A stretch of 64,000 nucleotides of DNA from Thermoplasmatota archaeon. GTDB taxonomy: Archaea; Thermoplasmatota; JAKEGO01. Numbering within the stretch: the stretch's first letter is position 1; each line of letters starts with the position of its first letter. Of this stretch, positions 25,015-33,527 are shown piece after piece. The stretch lies in contig JANQNK010000008.1 of NCBI GenBank assembly GCA_028279595.1, positions 62,001-126,000 on the forward strand. Direction: 5' to 3'. Under the pieces are notes generated by a model. That model was given only the letters and a program-made list of their open reading frames with translations. It made no database searches and was not told the DNA's origin. A program made the position numbers and the translations under genes.

Positions 25015-25203
25015 TGCGGGGGGACCGGTCGGCCAATGGCCTCTGTCATTGCGGTATTGGTTCGATCTTGCGTTGGAGAACCCGGCGACGGTTGGGTTGC
25101 GTAAGGAATGAAGTAACGGGAAGCATGAAGGACCGATACGGGAAGAACACCTCTGGAGGTCGTTCACCTCCCGGGTGGGTTCCACCCGCTAGGCTACCCC
25201 CGC
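25015..25203 (-). ncRNA. Chimeric tRNA-Leu-like gene with about 155 nt of unrelated interior
   Basis: The first 16 bases (GCGGGGGTAGCCTAGC) equal the 5' end of tRNA-Leu(UAG), and the last bases (CCCCCCGCA) equal its 3' end, so the 7-bp acceptor stem and discriminator are complete. Between them there is no anticodon arm or T arm. Instead there are hairpins GGGTGG-AAC-CCACCC, GGAGGT-gaacg-ACCTCC and a CCAAT...ATTGG/GGCC-rich end. It has its own TATA box 32 nt upstream. It is either a relic of an insertion that replaced the tRNA core or a real tRNA-ended small RNA. Confidence 0.5.
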
Positions 25204-25229
25204 AACCTGTCAATGCTAACGAGAATACA

Positions 25230-25240
25230 CTATATATCAA
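25230..25240 (-). promoter_or_regulatory. TATA box of the tRNA-like gene
   Basis: TTGATATATAG on the minus strand, about 32 nt before base 25203. The same spacing as for the intact tRNA-Leu next to it implies the chimeric gene can still be transcribed. Confidence 0.45.
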
Positions 25241-25253
25241 TTTCATGAGGAGG

Positions 25254-25922
25254 TCATGAACATAACCACTTCACGACGTTGTTCATGAAGGTGTCGCTGT
25301 GCCGGTCGTCGGAATTTGGGAACGTCCTATCGAATATCTCGTCGAGGTCCGGGCACCTGTCGAGCAGACGTTCCTTGTTGTCGCGTATCGCCATGAGTGC
25401 ATCGTGCTTGCAGATCTCCGGATGGGACTGGCATGTGAGGATGTTCTCACCATAACTTAGAACCTGGTACAGACAATCGTCGTGGGCGGCCAGGACGACG
25501 GCATCGTCCGGCTTCTCCACGACCTCATCGCCGTTGAGGCTCAGGAAGTACGGGTCCACGAGACCGGCGAAGACGGGGTGGTCCTCTAGAACTGTGATCC
25601 CGTGCCATCCGAAGAAGCGCTTCTCACGCTTTCCGATCCTTCCGCCGAAGGCATGGCCGATGAGCTGGTGGGCAGCGCATGAACCGAATATCCGCTTCTT
25701 CCCGGCCGAGTTGATGAACTCGATCTCCCTCTGGTGGTAATCGAGGAGCCCCTCGGATAGGTCGTAGTAGTCGCCGGTCAGGATGAACGCGTCGAAGTCC
25801 GAGGCGTCCGGGAATTCCGATCCGGTGACCACTGGAAAGGTTTCGTGTTCGACGTCCTCGAGATAGCCGGTGAAGAAGCGGGCAAGACCTGCACTGTTCT
25901 CGATTATCGCGATCCTTGTCAT
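25254..25922 (-). CDS. Class I glutamine amidotransferase-like protein (GuaA-type domain)
   Basis: A 222-residue standalone amidotransferase domain. The nucleophile is C82 in FGSCAAHQLIGHAFGG, and the His-Glu pair is H167/E169 in CQSHPEI, so the triad is complete. The first strand is IAIIENSAGLARF and FILTGDYYDLSEG is the glycine loop region. Such free-standing GATases either pair with a synthetase partner, as in archaeal GMP synthase, or act as gamma-glutamyl hydrolases on small molecules. The oxyanion stretch LTGDYYD differs from the GGP of true GuaA, so the second class is more likely. The stop lies close to the tRNA-like promoter. Confidence 0.85.
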   Translation of the reverse strand: MTRIAIIENSAGLARFFTGYLEDVEHETFPVVTGSEFPDASDFDAFILTGDYYDLSEGLLDYHQREIEFINSAGKKRIFGSCAAHQLIGHAFGGRIGKREKRFFGWHGITVLEDHPVFAGLVDPYFLSLNGDEVVEKPDDAVVLAAHDDCLYQVLSYGENILTCQSHPEICKHDALMAIRDNKERLLDRCPDLDEIFDRTFPNSDDRHSDTFMNNVVKWLCS

Positions 25923-25941
25923 CCAACCCGTATAATCGACC

Positions 25942-26268
25942 TCAAAGGAAAAGGATTTCCCTATAGAGATGGCCCGTGTCGATAAGGTAGATCAGGAGTA
26001 GGACTTGGAGGAACAGGATCGCCATCGCCTTCACGATGAAGCTCGCTTTCCTCGTCTTGTGATGGAAGGCGGCCATCCCGATGAAGATGCCTGCGATGCC
26101 CCCGACGAGCCCGATGGTGAGGAGTGTGGCCTCTGGGATGCGCCGTCTCCGGCGTCTGGCCTTGGACTTGTCAACGCCCATTGCCACGAGACCGACCACA
26201 TTGATGACGATGAGATAGTACAGGAGATACCTTTCGAGCATCATCGTCGATATGGACCACCTGGTCAT
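25942..26268 (-). CDS. DUF1294 small membrane protein
   Basis: A 108-residue inner-membrane protein matching DUF1294: YLIVINVVGLVAMGVDKSKARR, RRIPEATLLTIGLVGGIAGIFIGMAAFHHKTRKASF and a last hydrophobic helix. About three TM segments. Function unknown for the family. The start at ATG 26268 is chosen; ATG 26244 and 26241 are alternatives, and an ATG further up at 26310 would add residues unlike the family. It ends 19 nt before the amidotransferase start, so they may share a transcript. It is divergent from the giant surface operon. Confidence 0.8.
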   Translation of the reverse strand: MTRWSISTMMLERYLLYYLIVINVVGLVAMGVDKSKARRRRRRIPEATLLTIGLVGGIAGIFIGMAAFHHKTRKASFIVKAMAILFLQVLLLIYLIDTGHLYREILFL

Positions 26269-26352
26269 AATGCTTTCAGTGGAAAACCTCACATTTCCCT
26301 GAAAAAGCACTGGCCATAAAGGATAAGTAGCCAGGACCCGATACAGCTACAA

Positions 26353-26368
26353 TGAGTTGGGGGACTCA
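26353..26368 (+). repeat. Left copy of the 16-bp inverted repeat around the surface operon
   Basis: TGAGTTGGGGGACTCA, ending 2 nt before ATG 26371. Its reverse complement stands at 40816-40831. Each copy folds as a 5-bp hairpin (TGAGT/ACTCA). The loop here, TGGGGG, contains the likely ribosome-binding bases of the first gene and is fully complementary to the CCCCCA loop of the right copy. Confidence 0.85.
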
Positions 26369-26370
26369 GT

Positions 26371-29300
26371 ATGGGGATTATTCTAATTGAGAAGGATAGC
26401 GACAGCTCCGAGAGCGAGGACACCGTCACCATCTCGATCCAGGAGGCGGTCGACAAGCTCGAGGACCTGGAGAAGAAGTTGGAACAACCGGTGGAGACGA
26501 CAGCTACACCAGATAACGGTTTCACTGACCTCGATGACGAAGGACCGGTGGATGGTCTGGAAGATGAGCCAGAACTACCTCCGAAAGACCCTGATGAGGG
26601 GCCTGAGCAGGCACCCGATGATATTCCCGAAGGGCCAGATGTCCCGAGGAAGACTAAGAAACCCACCCCCTCGAAGGGTTGGCTCTCAGGGAGCTTCAGC
26701 CAGAAGGAGACCATCGGCATCGTCGTGCTGTTCCTCATCGGCATCGTCGCGGCAGCGTTCATCCTGGCGGTCCCCCCCGAGGACAGGATGCGGATGGACG
26801 GCGAGTTCGACGACTGGGACGATGCGAACAGGGTCTCCGACGACACCATGGACGTCGATAAGGCGGGGATCGACATCGTGTCCACCGCCATCAAGTCCGA
26901 GAACTCTCACCTCTACTTCCTCATCGAAGTTAGGGGGACGATCTTCCCTTCGGGTGAAGGCGGACAGATGGCACACATCTTCATCGACAGCAACGGGAAC
27001 CAGGACGGTTACTCGATCATGGGTATCTATGCGGACTACATGGTGGAGGTCTACGGCGAGAACGGCAAGGTCCGTTCCTCGTCCTACTTCAAGTTCATGC
27101 CCATGGACAATTCGTCCAGATCGCAGATGAACTGGAACAACTGGACGTACCTTGGAGGCGTGGAAGCCGCGGCCGAGGGAGACATGCTCGAGGTGGGGAT
27201 GCCCTACCACAACGGGGATGACGCAAAGGTGCTCTTCCACATGTCCGACACCGAGGGTAACCAAGACACCTCGTGGATCCTCCCGATCAAGAGCGGTGCG
27301 GACCATGTCCCGATTATGGTGGAGAGTGGACCGACGCTGCCAGTTGGCTCTAATCTCACGGAGGGTGAACATACCCTGCTCGAGATAACTCTCGAATCGG
27401 TCAGGGGGTCATCGACCGTCGAATCGATCTCCATCGCTCACAAGGGGAATGCCCTCGATGAGGATATCGGGACCCTGACCCTTGTTTCGGCAGGAACCCC
27501 GATCGCATTCTCCAGCATTGTGAACGGCACCGCGACCTTCGACCTGAACAAGTTCGAGTTCATGGACCGCACCACGCTCTACGTCGATGTGGAGGTCATG
27601 GCCTCGGGTTCGGAAAGGGTACTGGACCTCGCCCTGGACAAGGTGCGCTCGAGCGCAGCGACGACGACATACGATGTCGAGAATGGCGCATGGTATCTGA
27701 TCGGACCTTCACAGTATTACCGCATAGACGGTCTGTTCGCCGAATGGAACGACACGGGACTCGATCCCGTCGGAGATGCTCCGGCGGACATCGATATCGA
27801 CGGTTACAAGGCAGCCCGAACCGACTTCAGCACCTATTTCTATCTCTCGGTGGACGGAGAGATGGCCGCAGGCACCCAGGTTCCGCTCAGGAGCCCCGTG
27901 GTGGTCCCGGGAGCCGTGGGATCGCAGGACCAGCGACCGCTTCCGGTGATGACCGGAGAGGACGCGGTCTATATATTCCTCGAGGTCCAACCTGCGGTCT
28001 TCGGCTACCACCCAGCAGGATTCCCCGTTACCGCGAACAGGATGGTCAGGATAGCCGGGATTGACGGCGAGGTGACGACGACGGAGTACTTCAGTTTCGC
28101 CGGGACGGACCCGCTGGATTGGGCATGGGATGAGATACATACCCCAGTGAACGCTGCGGTCAACGGGGACAGCATGGAATCCTCCCTGAACATGGACCTG
28201 CAGGAGTTCCAGGCGTACTTCCACATCGTGGATTGGCGCAATGGATCGGGGGATTTCTCCGAGGACGTCGTGACGATATCGAAGCTTGCTGGCATCGACG
28301 ATCCCTTTGCGATAACCATCGACGGAGCCGCCTATCAGTCACTCACCGGCGAGAACTGGACCTCCCTCAATTCTCCGGGGTCCGGACAGACGTTCGTGAG
28401 CACCGCCGCAGGCTCCGGAACGACGGCCGGATACCTCTATGTCCTGAGAAGCGACGGAGCGGTATTCGTCACGAGGAACGCGGTGGACGGTTGGTATCGG
28501 TATGGCTACGGCGCTCCCGGTCTGCCGGCATCGGACACGTTCGTCGATATCGCGGTCGGCTCGGGGACCACTGTTGGTTACGTCTACATTCTGAGAGCTG
28601 ACGGGACCGTCTATGTTACCAGGAATGCCGTGGACGGCTGGTACGAGTACGGTTACAATTCACCGGACCTCCCTGACAGCGACGGCTACGTCGGAATTGC
28701 TGCTGGCTCCGGTACGACCGCCGGTTACGTCTACGTCCTCCGGAACGACGGAGCGACGTTCTTCACATCGAACGGCGTCGGTGGATGGGGACAGTACGGT
28801 TACGGCTCACCGACCATCCCGTCGTCGACGGCCTATGTCGATATCGCAGCAGGGACCGGGAACACTGCAGGTTACATCTATGTTCTCGAAAACGACGGCG
28901 ATGTCTACGTCGCACGGAACGGTGTCGAGGGATGGTATCAATGGGGCTACGGTGAACCGGACATCGATCCGAGCTCCGCATACGTGGAGATCGACGTCAA
29001 TGACAACGGCGACGCCTACGTTCTGAGGAACGATGGCAACGTATACTTCAGTGACAGTGCCGTGCAGGGGTGGTACAGATACGGATATGGCAGTCCGGCG
29101 CTGACGTCGAGCTCAGGCTACGTCGGTGTCGCCGCTGGATCTGGTAACACTATCGGTTACACATATCTGCTCAACAATGACGGAACGGCATATGTCACGA
29201 GGAATGCCGTGGACGGATGGTACGAGTACGGTTACGGAAGCCCGTACCTGCTCACTGTCTCCTCCTTCGTCGACATCGCCTCCGATACCGGCGCCGTATT

Positions 29301-30030
29301 CACGCTCAGGAACAACGGTAGCGTCTACAGGTCGGACAACGGGTCCGCATGGAGCCACCTCGCGGACGCGGGGACGGACACGTCGTGGACCTCCATCGCT
29401 TCCGGTGAGATAGCGCACATCTTCACCATGAGGAACGACGGGACCGTCGTTCGGATCCATAACACGACGGGCTCGATAACGTCGTGGGGGGATTGCGGTT
29501 CGGATACATCATGGGTCTCCCTCGCGTCCGATGGAACCTATCTGTACGCTCTGAGGGCGGATGGGACCACGGCCTATTCGAGTGTTTCTACGGCGAGCTG
29601 GTCGTCGAAGGGCGACGCCGGGACCGGGGGCTCATGGGTATCGATAGGAACGCTCTCTGGCGAGACCTACGTCTACGCAATGCGGAACGACAGGAGCGTC
29701 TATCGTTCCCTTACAGGAACGTCAACCACCTGGACGTCTTGGGCACCCGCAGGTTCCGACACCTCATGGGTCTCGATCGCGGTGAGTCCGAACTACGTAT
29801 TCGCCCTTCGTTCCGACGGCAGGGTGGACAGAGCTACCCAGGCGCCAAGCCCGGTCTGGAACACATCATTCGGAAACCTGGGAGACGATGGTGCCGTCGC
29901 CCTAGACACGATAGTCAGCGAACTGGCGTTCATGCTCCTCCCGATATTCATGCTTGTCGCGGTGACGCACTTCAACAGACGGAGGAGGAATAAATCGAAT
30001 TCAAGGTCAAACAGAGGTGATGGAAGATGA
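26371..30030 (+). CDS. Giant membrane-anchored propeller-like surface protein, first gene of operon
   Basis: A 1219-residue protein. The N-terminal 105 residues are acidic and cytoplasmic, with a heptad-like helix (EAVDKLEDLEKKLEQ). A TM helix follows (ETIGIVVLFLIGIVAAAFILAV). Outside are two modules that each begin 'RMDGEFDDWDD' / 'RIDGLFAEWND', like CBM9/DOMON-type sugar-binding folds. Then come about seven repeats of roughly 60 residues (pattern 'YVDIAAGSGTTAGYVYVLRNDG...VTRNAVDGWYEYGYGSP') and about five shorter ones ('GSDTSWVSIA...YALRADG'), probably beta-propeller blades. A second TM helix is near the C terminus (SELAFMLLPIFMLVAVTHF) before a basic tail. Its stop overlaps the next ATG (ATGA). 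Unlike the other three genes it lacks the shared SPNGGE cassette. Confidence 0.8.
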   Translation: MGIILIEKDSDSSESEDTVTISIQEAVDKLEDLEKKLEQPVETTATPDNGFTDLDDEGPVDGLEDEPELPPKDPDEGPEQAPDDIPEGPDVPRKTKKPTPSKGWLSGSFSQKETIGIVVLFLIGIVAAAFILAVPPEDRMRMDGEFDDWDDANRVSDDTMDVDKAGIDIVSTAIKSENSHLYFLIEVRGTIFPSGEGGQMAHIFIDSNGNQDGYSIMGIYADYMVEVYGENGKVRSSSYFKFMPMDNSSRSQMNWNNWTYLGGVEAAAEGDMLEVGMPYHNGDDAKVLFHMSDTEGNQDTSWILPIKSGADHVPIMVESGPTLPVGSNLTEGEHTLLEITLESVRGSSTVESISIAHKGNALDEDIGTLTLVSAGTPIAFSSIVNGTATFDLNKFEFMDRTTLYVDVEVMASGSERVLDLALDKVRSSAATTTYDVENGAWYLIGPSQYYRIDGLFAEWNDTGLDPVGDAPADIDIDGYKAARTDFSTYFYLSVDGEMAAGTQVPLRSPVVVPGAVGSQDQRPLPVMTGEDAVYIFLEVQPAVFGYHPAGFPVTANRMVRIAGIDGEVTTTEYFSFAGTDPLDWAWDEIHTPVNAAVNGDSMESSLNMDLQEFQAYFHIVDWRNGSGDFSEDVVTISKLAGIDDPFAITIDGAAYQSLTGENWTSLNSPGSGQTFVSTAAGSGTTAGYLYVLRSDGAVFVTRNAVDGWYRYGYGAPGLPASDTFVDIAVGSGTTVGYVYILRADGTVYVTRNAVDGWYEYGYNSPDLPDSDGYVGIAAGSGTTAGYVYVLRNDGATFFTSNGVGGWGQYGYGSPTIPSSTAYVDIAAGTGNTAGYIYVLENDGDVYVARNGVEGWYQWGYGEPDIDPSSAYVEIDVNDNGDAYVLRNDGNVYFSDSAVQGWYRYGYGSPALTSSSGYVGVAAGSGNTIGYTYLLNNDGTAYVTRNAVDGWYEYGYGSPYLLTVSSFVDIASDTGAVFTLRNNGSVYRSDNGSAWSHLADAGTDTSWTSIASGEIAHIFTMRNDGTVVRIHNTTGSITSWGDCGSDTSWVSLASDGTYLYALRADGTTAYSSVSTASWSSKGDAGTGGSWVSIGTLSGETYVYAMRNDRSVYRSLTGTSTTWTSWAPAGSDTSWVSIAVSPNYVFALRSDGRVDRATQAPSPVWNTSFGNLGDDGAVALDTIVSELAFMLLPIFMLVAVTHFNRRRRNKSNSRSNRGDGR

Positions 30031-33000
30031 AGGCATTTTGGATACTGTTAAGCATGATAGTCATTGTCATGCTGCTTGCATCCGGTACAGCACCGGGTGA
30101 GACATGGTCGCAGTCGACGGACACTGATTTCGGAGCCGGTGAAACGATCGGGACCGTGATATCGGATGGCTCGGTAGAGCTGGATATGGCACCAGTCCTG
30201 AATTGGATGAACACGAGCGCCATCAATTCCGACGTCTACGGGAGGATGGTCTCGACCGCAGGCGACGTCAACGGGGACGGGTGCGATGATCTGATGGCAT
30301 ACAGGTCATCCGATGGAGGGACAGTTGACCTCTATTACGGTGACTTTTCCTCTCTCTCGGGTTCCCCCGATTGGAGTTACTCGGGCGGTAGTGGAGCCGG
30401 CTTCTTCGGGCTTTCGATGGACGGAGGAGGCGACGTGAACGGCGATGGATACGACGACATCCTCATCGGAGATTACGGCAACGATTCCGTCGCAACCGAT
30501 GCTGGAATGGTCCATGTGTTCTATGGTTCCGCTTCAGGCATCCAGATCGACAACCGATGGAACGCGACCGGCAACGGCACCAAGGACGACCGTTTCGGAA
30601 GCTCGGTCTCCTTCGCGGGGGACGTGAACGGGGACGGTTACGACGACATCCTGGTAGGTGAGCCCCGATTCGGCGAAGTGGGAGACAACGAGGGAAGGAC
30701 CTACCTGTTCCTCGGTTCCGCAACCGGACCATCCGCAACCTGGGATTGGAACACGACCGGTGGTTATGCCCTAGCCCAGTATGGAGGCTCCGTCTCGGGT
30801 TCTGGTGACGTCAACGGGGATGGGTACGACGACGTTGTGATCGGTGCTTCGAGGAACCGAAGCAATCGAGGGTGTGTCCATGTATTCCTGGGATCGGCCT
30901 CGGGTCTCTCAACGGATCCGGCGATCATAATCGATGGAGAAGAGTCGGGCCAGGTGTTCGGTTCGACCGTTGCCGGTGTCGGAGATGTCAACGGGGATGG
31001 GTATGACGACATCCTGGTCGGAGTGCCCTACAACGACGAGGTACATCCCAACGGGGGCAAGATCAACGTCTACCCGGGGTCGATCGATGGGATCCGAATG
31101 GAACCGTTGTGGACAGTTCACGGAAGGTTCGAGAGTGATATCCTCGGGGCCAGCAATATCCGGGCCACGGGCGACCTGAACCAGGACGGATACGATGACC
31201 TCCTGATCGGTTCGCCGAACGATGATTCGAACGATGGCGTCGGTACCGTGTACCTCTTCCTCGGTTCTAGCCTTGGTCCTACTCCGGGACCAGTCTGGTC
31301 AATGGGAGGCGAGAGTTCCGGAGACCGGTTCGGGTATGCCGTCTCGGGTGTTGGCGACATCGACGGTGACGGATTCCCGGGTTTCCTGATAAGCGCGGAT
31401 ATGAGCGACGAGAAGGACGGCAACGCGGGAAAGGTCTATCACTACGAGATGTCCGATGTCGAGATCGACTCTATTTCTCAATTCTGGTACTTCAATGCGA
31501 CCGTGGGAGACGACAGACGGTTCGCCGATGAGGTCAAGGTGATCGGGGACGTCAATGCTGACGGATATTCCGACGTTGCCGTTGCCCATGCGAATTACGG
31601 TTGGGTGCACGTCTATCATGGATCACCCTCGGGGCCAAGCCCTATCCCCGATTGGAGTAAAAGCGGGAATTCTACCGGAGAAGCATACGGTAGTGGCATC
31701 GGTGCCGGAGATGTCAACGGAGATGGTTACTTCGACCTGATCGTCGGTGCACTCGCCAACGATGAGAACGGCTCATGGGGTGGAATGGCATACGTGTACC
31801 TCGGATCCGATCAGGGGCTCGAGACCACGGCCCATTGGAACGTCTCCGGAGCTCCGTCATCGGAGCTGGGTCGGTCCGTTGCCGGTGGTGATATCAATGG
31901 TGACGGTTACGACGATATCCTGATCGGCGCCTCGGGTAATAATTCCAATAGAGGGGTCACATACCTGTTCTATGGCGGTCCTAACAGACCGGCAAAGATC
32001 GCGGATTGGAAGCGTGAAGGTAGTTCCACAAGCGACAAGCATGGATATCTGGTAACCGTCGTTGGAGACCGCGATGCCGATGGTTACGAGGATTTCCTGG
32101 TATCGAATGACGCCTACAATTCATACTCGGGTATAGTATGGCAATACTTCGGGAGCGAGACCTCCGTAGATGAAAGTTCCAGCAGGACCGGTGAATCGTC
32201 AGGTGATCAATACGGTGTATCGATGTCGGGGATCGGGGACGTCAATGGTGACGGCTATGACGACATCGCGATCGGCGCTCCTTACAATGACAGCGGAGGG
32301 ATAAGCGCAGGCAAGGTCTACATTACCTACGGCGGACTGTTGTCACCGTCGCTGGAACCTGACCGGACCATCCAGGGAGGCCTTGGGGACAGACTCGGTG
32401 GGGCGGTGAGCGGAGGGGACATCAATGGTGATGGTTTCGACGACCTCGCTGTCGGACACCAAACTTCAGACTCCGATCCCGTGCTGATCTACTTTGGTTC
32501 GGAGGACGGGGTAAGAACGTACCCTGACGTCCGGATCACCCCTGGATTCAGGAGTCGGATGTTCGGAGGCCAATTGGCATGCGGGGACGTGACCAACGAC
32601 GGGATAGATGAAATCATCAACGGGGATCCCAGGGCCGGCAACCCGGCCCGCGGAAGGGTCACCGGCCATGGCCTCCCGCTCCGCTTACATTACGGATACT
32701 ACATCTCTGGCATCTTCAACATTGACGACAAGTCCGTTGTCTGGGACAGGGTAGATTGGGATCCCGGGTCCGTTCCGGACGGCACGGATGTGGCCTTCCA
32801 GATCGGGGTCAGCGACGATGCGACACATTGGACGTTCTACGGGCCTGACGGAACCGATGGAACCTGGTTCTCGGGAGCCAGCATCGATGTGCCCGGAGGT
32901 GCGCGAGGTGAATACTGGCGCTACAGGATGCGTCTGGAAGGTCTCTCAGCTGTCTCGCCTGTCGTGGACAGTGTAAGTGTCCATTATTCGACCTACGAGG

Positions 33001-33527
33001 AACCGGATGTCATGCTTGGCTCACCCAACGGTGGGGAGGACCTCATGGAGGGAGGATCCCACATCGTCACCTGGAGTACGACGGGGGATGTCGAGCCCGT
33101 CGTCGCCCTCCATTACTCCACCGACGGAGGGACCTCGTGGCAGGAGATCGCTGCAGAGACCTCCGATACCGGACATTACAACTGGTCCGTTCCGAGCGTG
33201 GAGACGGCCACGGGGCTTGTGAGGGTGACCGCCTATGGGATGGACGGAACGATGGTGATGGACGTCTCGGACATGACGTTCGCGATCGATCCACCGGCGA
33301 ACTGGCAGTTGCCGGGATCCGGAAGCGGTGACGGTACCGGAGATGGGACTGGTGGTGGAGATCAGACTGGAACTCCAGACCGGACGATCTCGTCCGATGA
33401 CAAGGCTGAGGTCGGAGCTCTATGGATCGCCATTGCGGTCGAAGGCATTGCCATTGCCGTATTGTCGATCATTCTCATTGTTCTCGTAATCAGAAAGATG
33501 GAGTTCAAGAGGAGGAGAAAGAGATGA
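30027..33527 (+). CDS. Membrane-anchored FG-GAP (integrin-like) double-propeller protein, copy 1
   Basis: A 1166-residue surface protein. It has a signal peptide (about 1-26), then 14 FG-GAP repeats with calcium loops of the form GDVNGDGYDDILIG; 14 equals two seven-bladed propellers as in integrin alpha chains. A beta domain around 890-970 and a domain starting SPNGGEDLMEGGSHIVTW (sugar/protein-binding type) follow, then a Gly/Thr-rich linker and a C-terminal TM helix (LWIAIAVEGIAIAVLSIILIVLVI) with a basic tail. The last 160 residues are nearly the same in the next two genes. Start and stop overlap the neighbours by ATGA. Adhesion or surface recognition is inferred. Confidence 0.88.
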   Translation: MKAFWILLSMIVIVMLLASGTAPGETWSQSTDTDFGAGETIGTVISDGSVELDMAPVLNWMNTSAINSDVYGRMVSTAGDVNGDGCDDLMAYRSSDGGTVDLYYGDFSSLSGSPDWSYSGGSGAGFFGLSMDGGGDVNGDGYDDILIGDYGNDSVATDAGMVHVFYGSASGIQIDNRWNATGNGTKDDRFGSSVSFAGDVNGDGYDDILVGEPRFGEVGDNEGRTYLFLGSATGPSATWDWNTTGGYALAQYGGSVSGSGDVNGDGYDDVVIGASRNRSNRGCVHVFLGSASGLSTDPAIIIDGEESGQVFGSTVAGVGDVNGDGYDDILVGVPYNDEVHPNGGKINVYPGSIDGIRMEPLWTVHGRFESDILGASNIRATGDLNQDGYDDLLIGSPNDDSNDGVGTVYLFLGSSLGPTPGPVWSMGGESSGDRFGYAVSGVGDIDGDGFPGFLISADMSDEKDGNAGKVYHYEMSDVEIDSISQFWYFNATVGDDRRFADEVKVIGDVNADGYSDVAVAHANYGWVHVYHGSPSGPSPIPDWSKSGNSTGEAYGSGIGAGDVNGDGYFDLIVGALANDENGSWGGMAYVYLGSDQGLETTAHWNVSGAPSSELGRSVAGGDINGDGYDDILIGASGNNSNRGVTYLFYGGPNRPAKIADWKREGSSTSDKHGYLVTVVGDRDADGYEDFLVSNDAYNSYSGIVWQYFGSETSVDESSSRTGESSGDQYGVSMSGIGDVNGDGYDDIAIGAPYNDSGGISAGKVYITYGGLLSPSLEPDRTIQGGLGDRLGGAVSGGDINGDGFDDLAVGHQTSDSDPVLIYFGSEDGVRTYPDVRITPGFRSRMFGGQLACGDVTNDGIDEIINGDPRAGNPARGRVTGHGLPLRLHYGYYISGIFNIDDKSVVWDRVDWDPGSVPDGTDVAFQIGVSDDATHWTFYGPDGTDGTWFSGASIDVPGGARGEYWRYRMRLEGLSAVSPVVDSVSVHYSTYEEPDVMLGSPNGGEDLMEGGSHIVTWSTTGDVEPVVALHYSTDGGTSWQEIAAETSDTGHYNWSVPSVETATGLVRVTAYGMDGTMVMDVSDMTFAIDPPANWQLPGSGSGDGTGDGTGGGDQTGTPDRTISSDDKAEVGALWIAIAVEGIAIAVLSIILIVLVIRKMEFKRRRKR

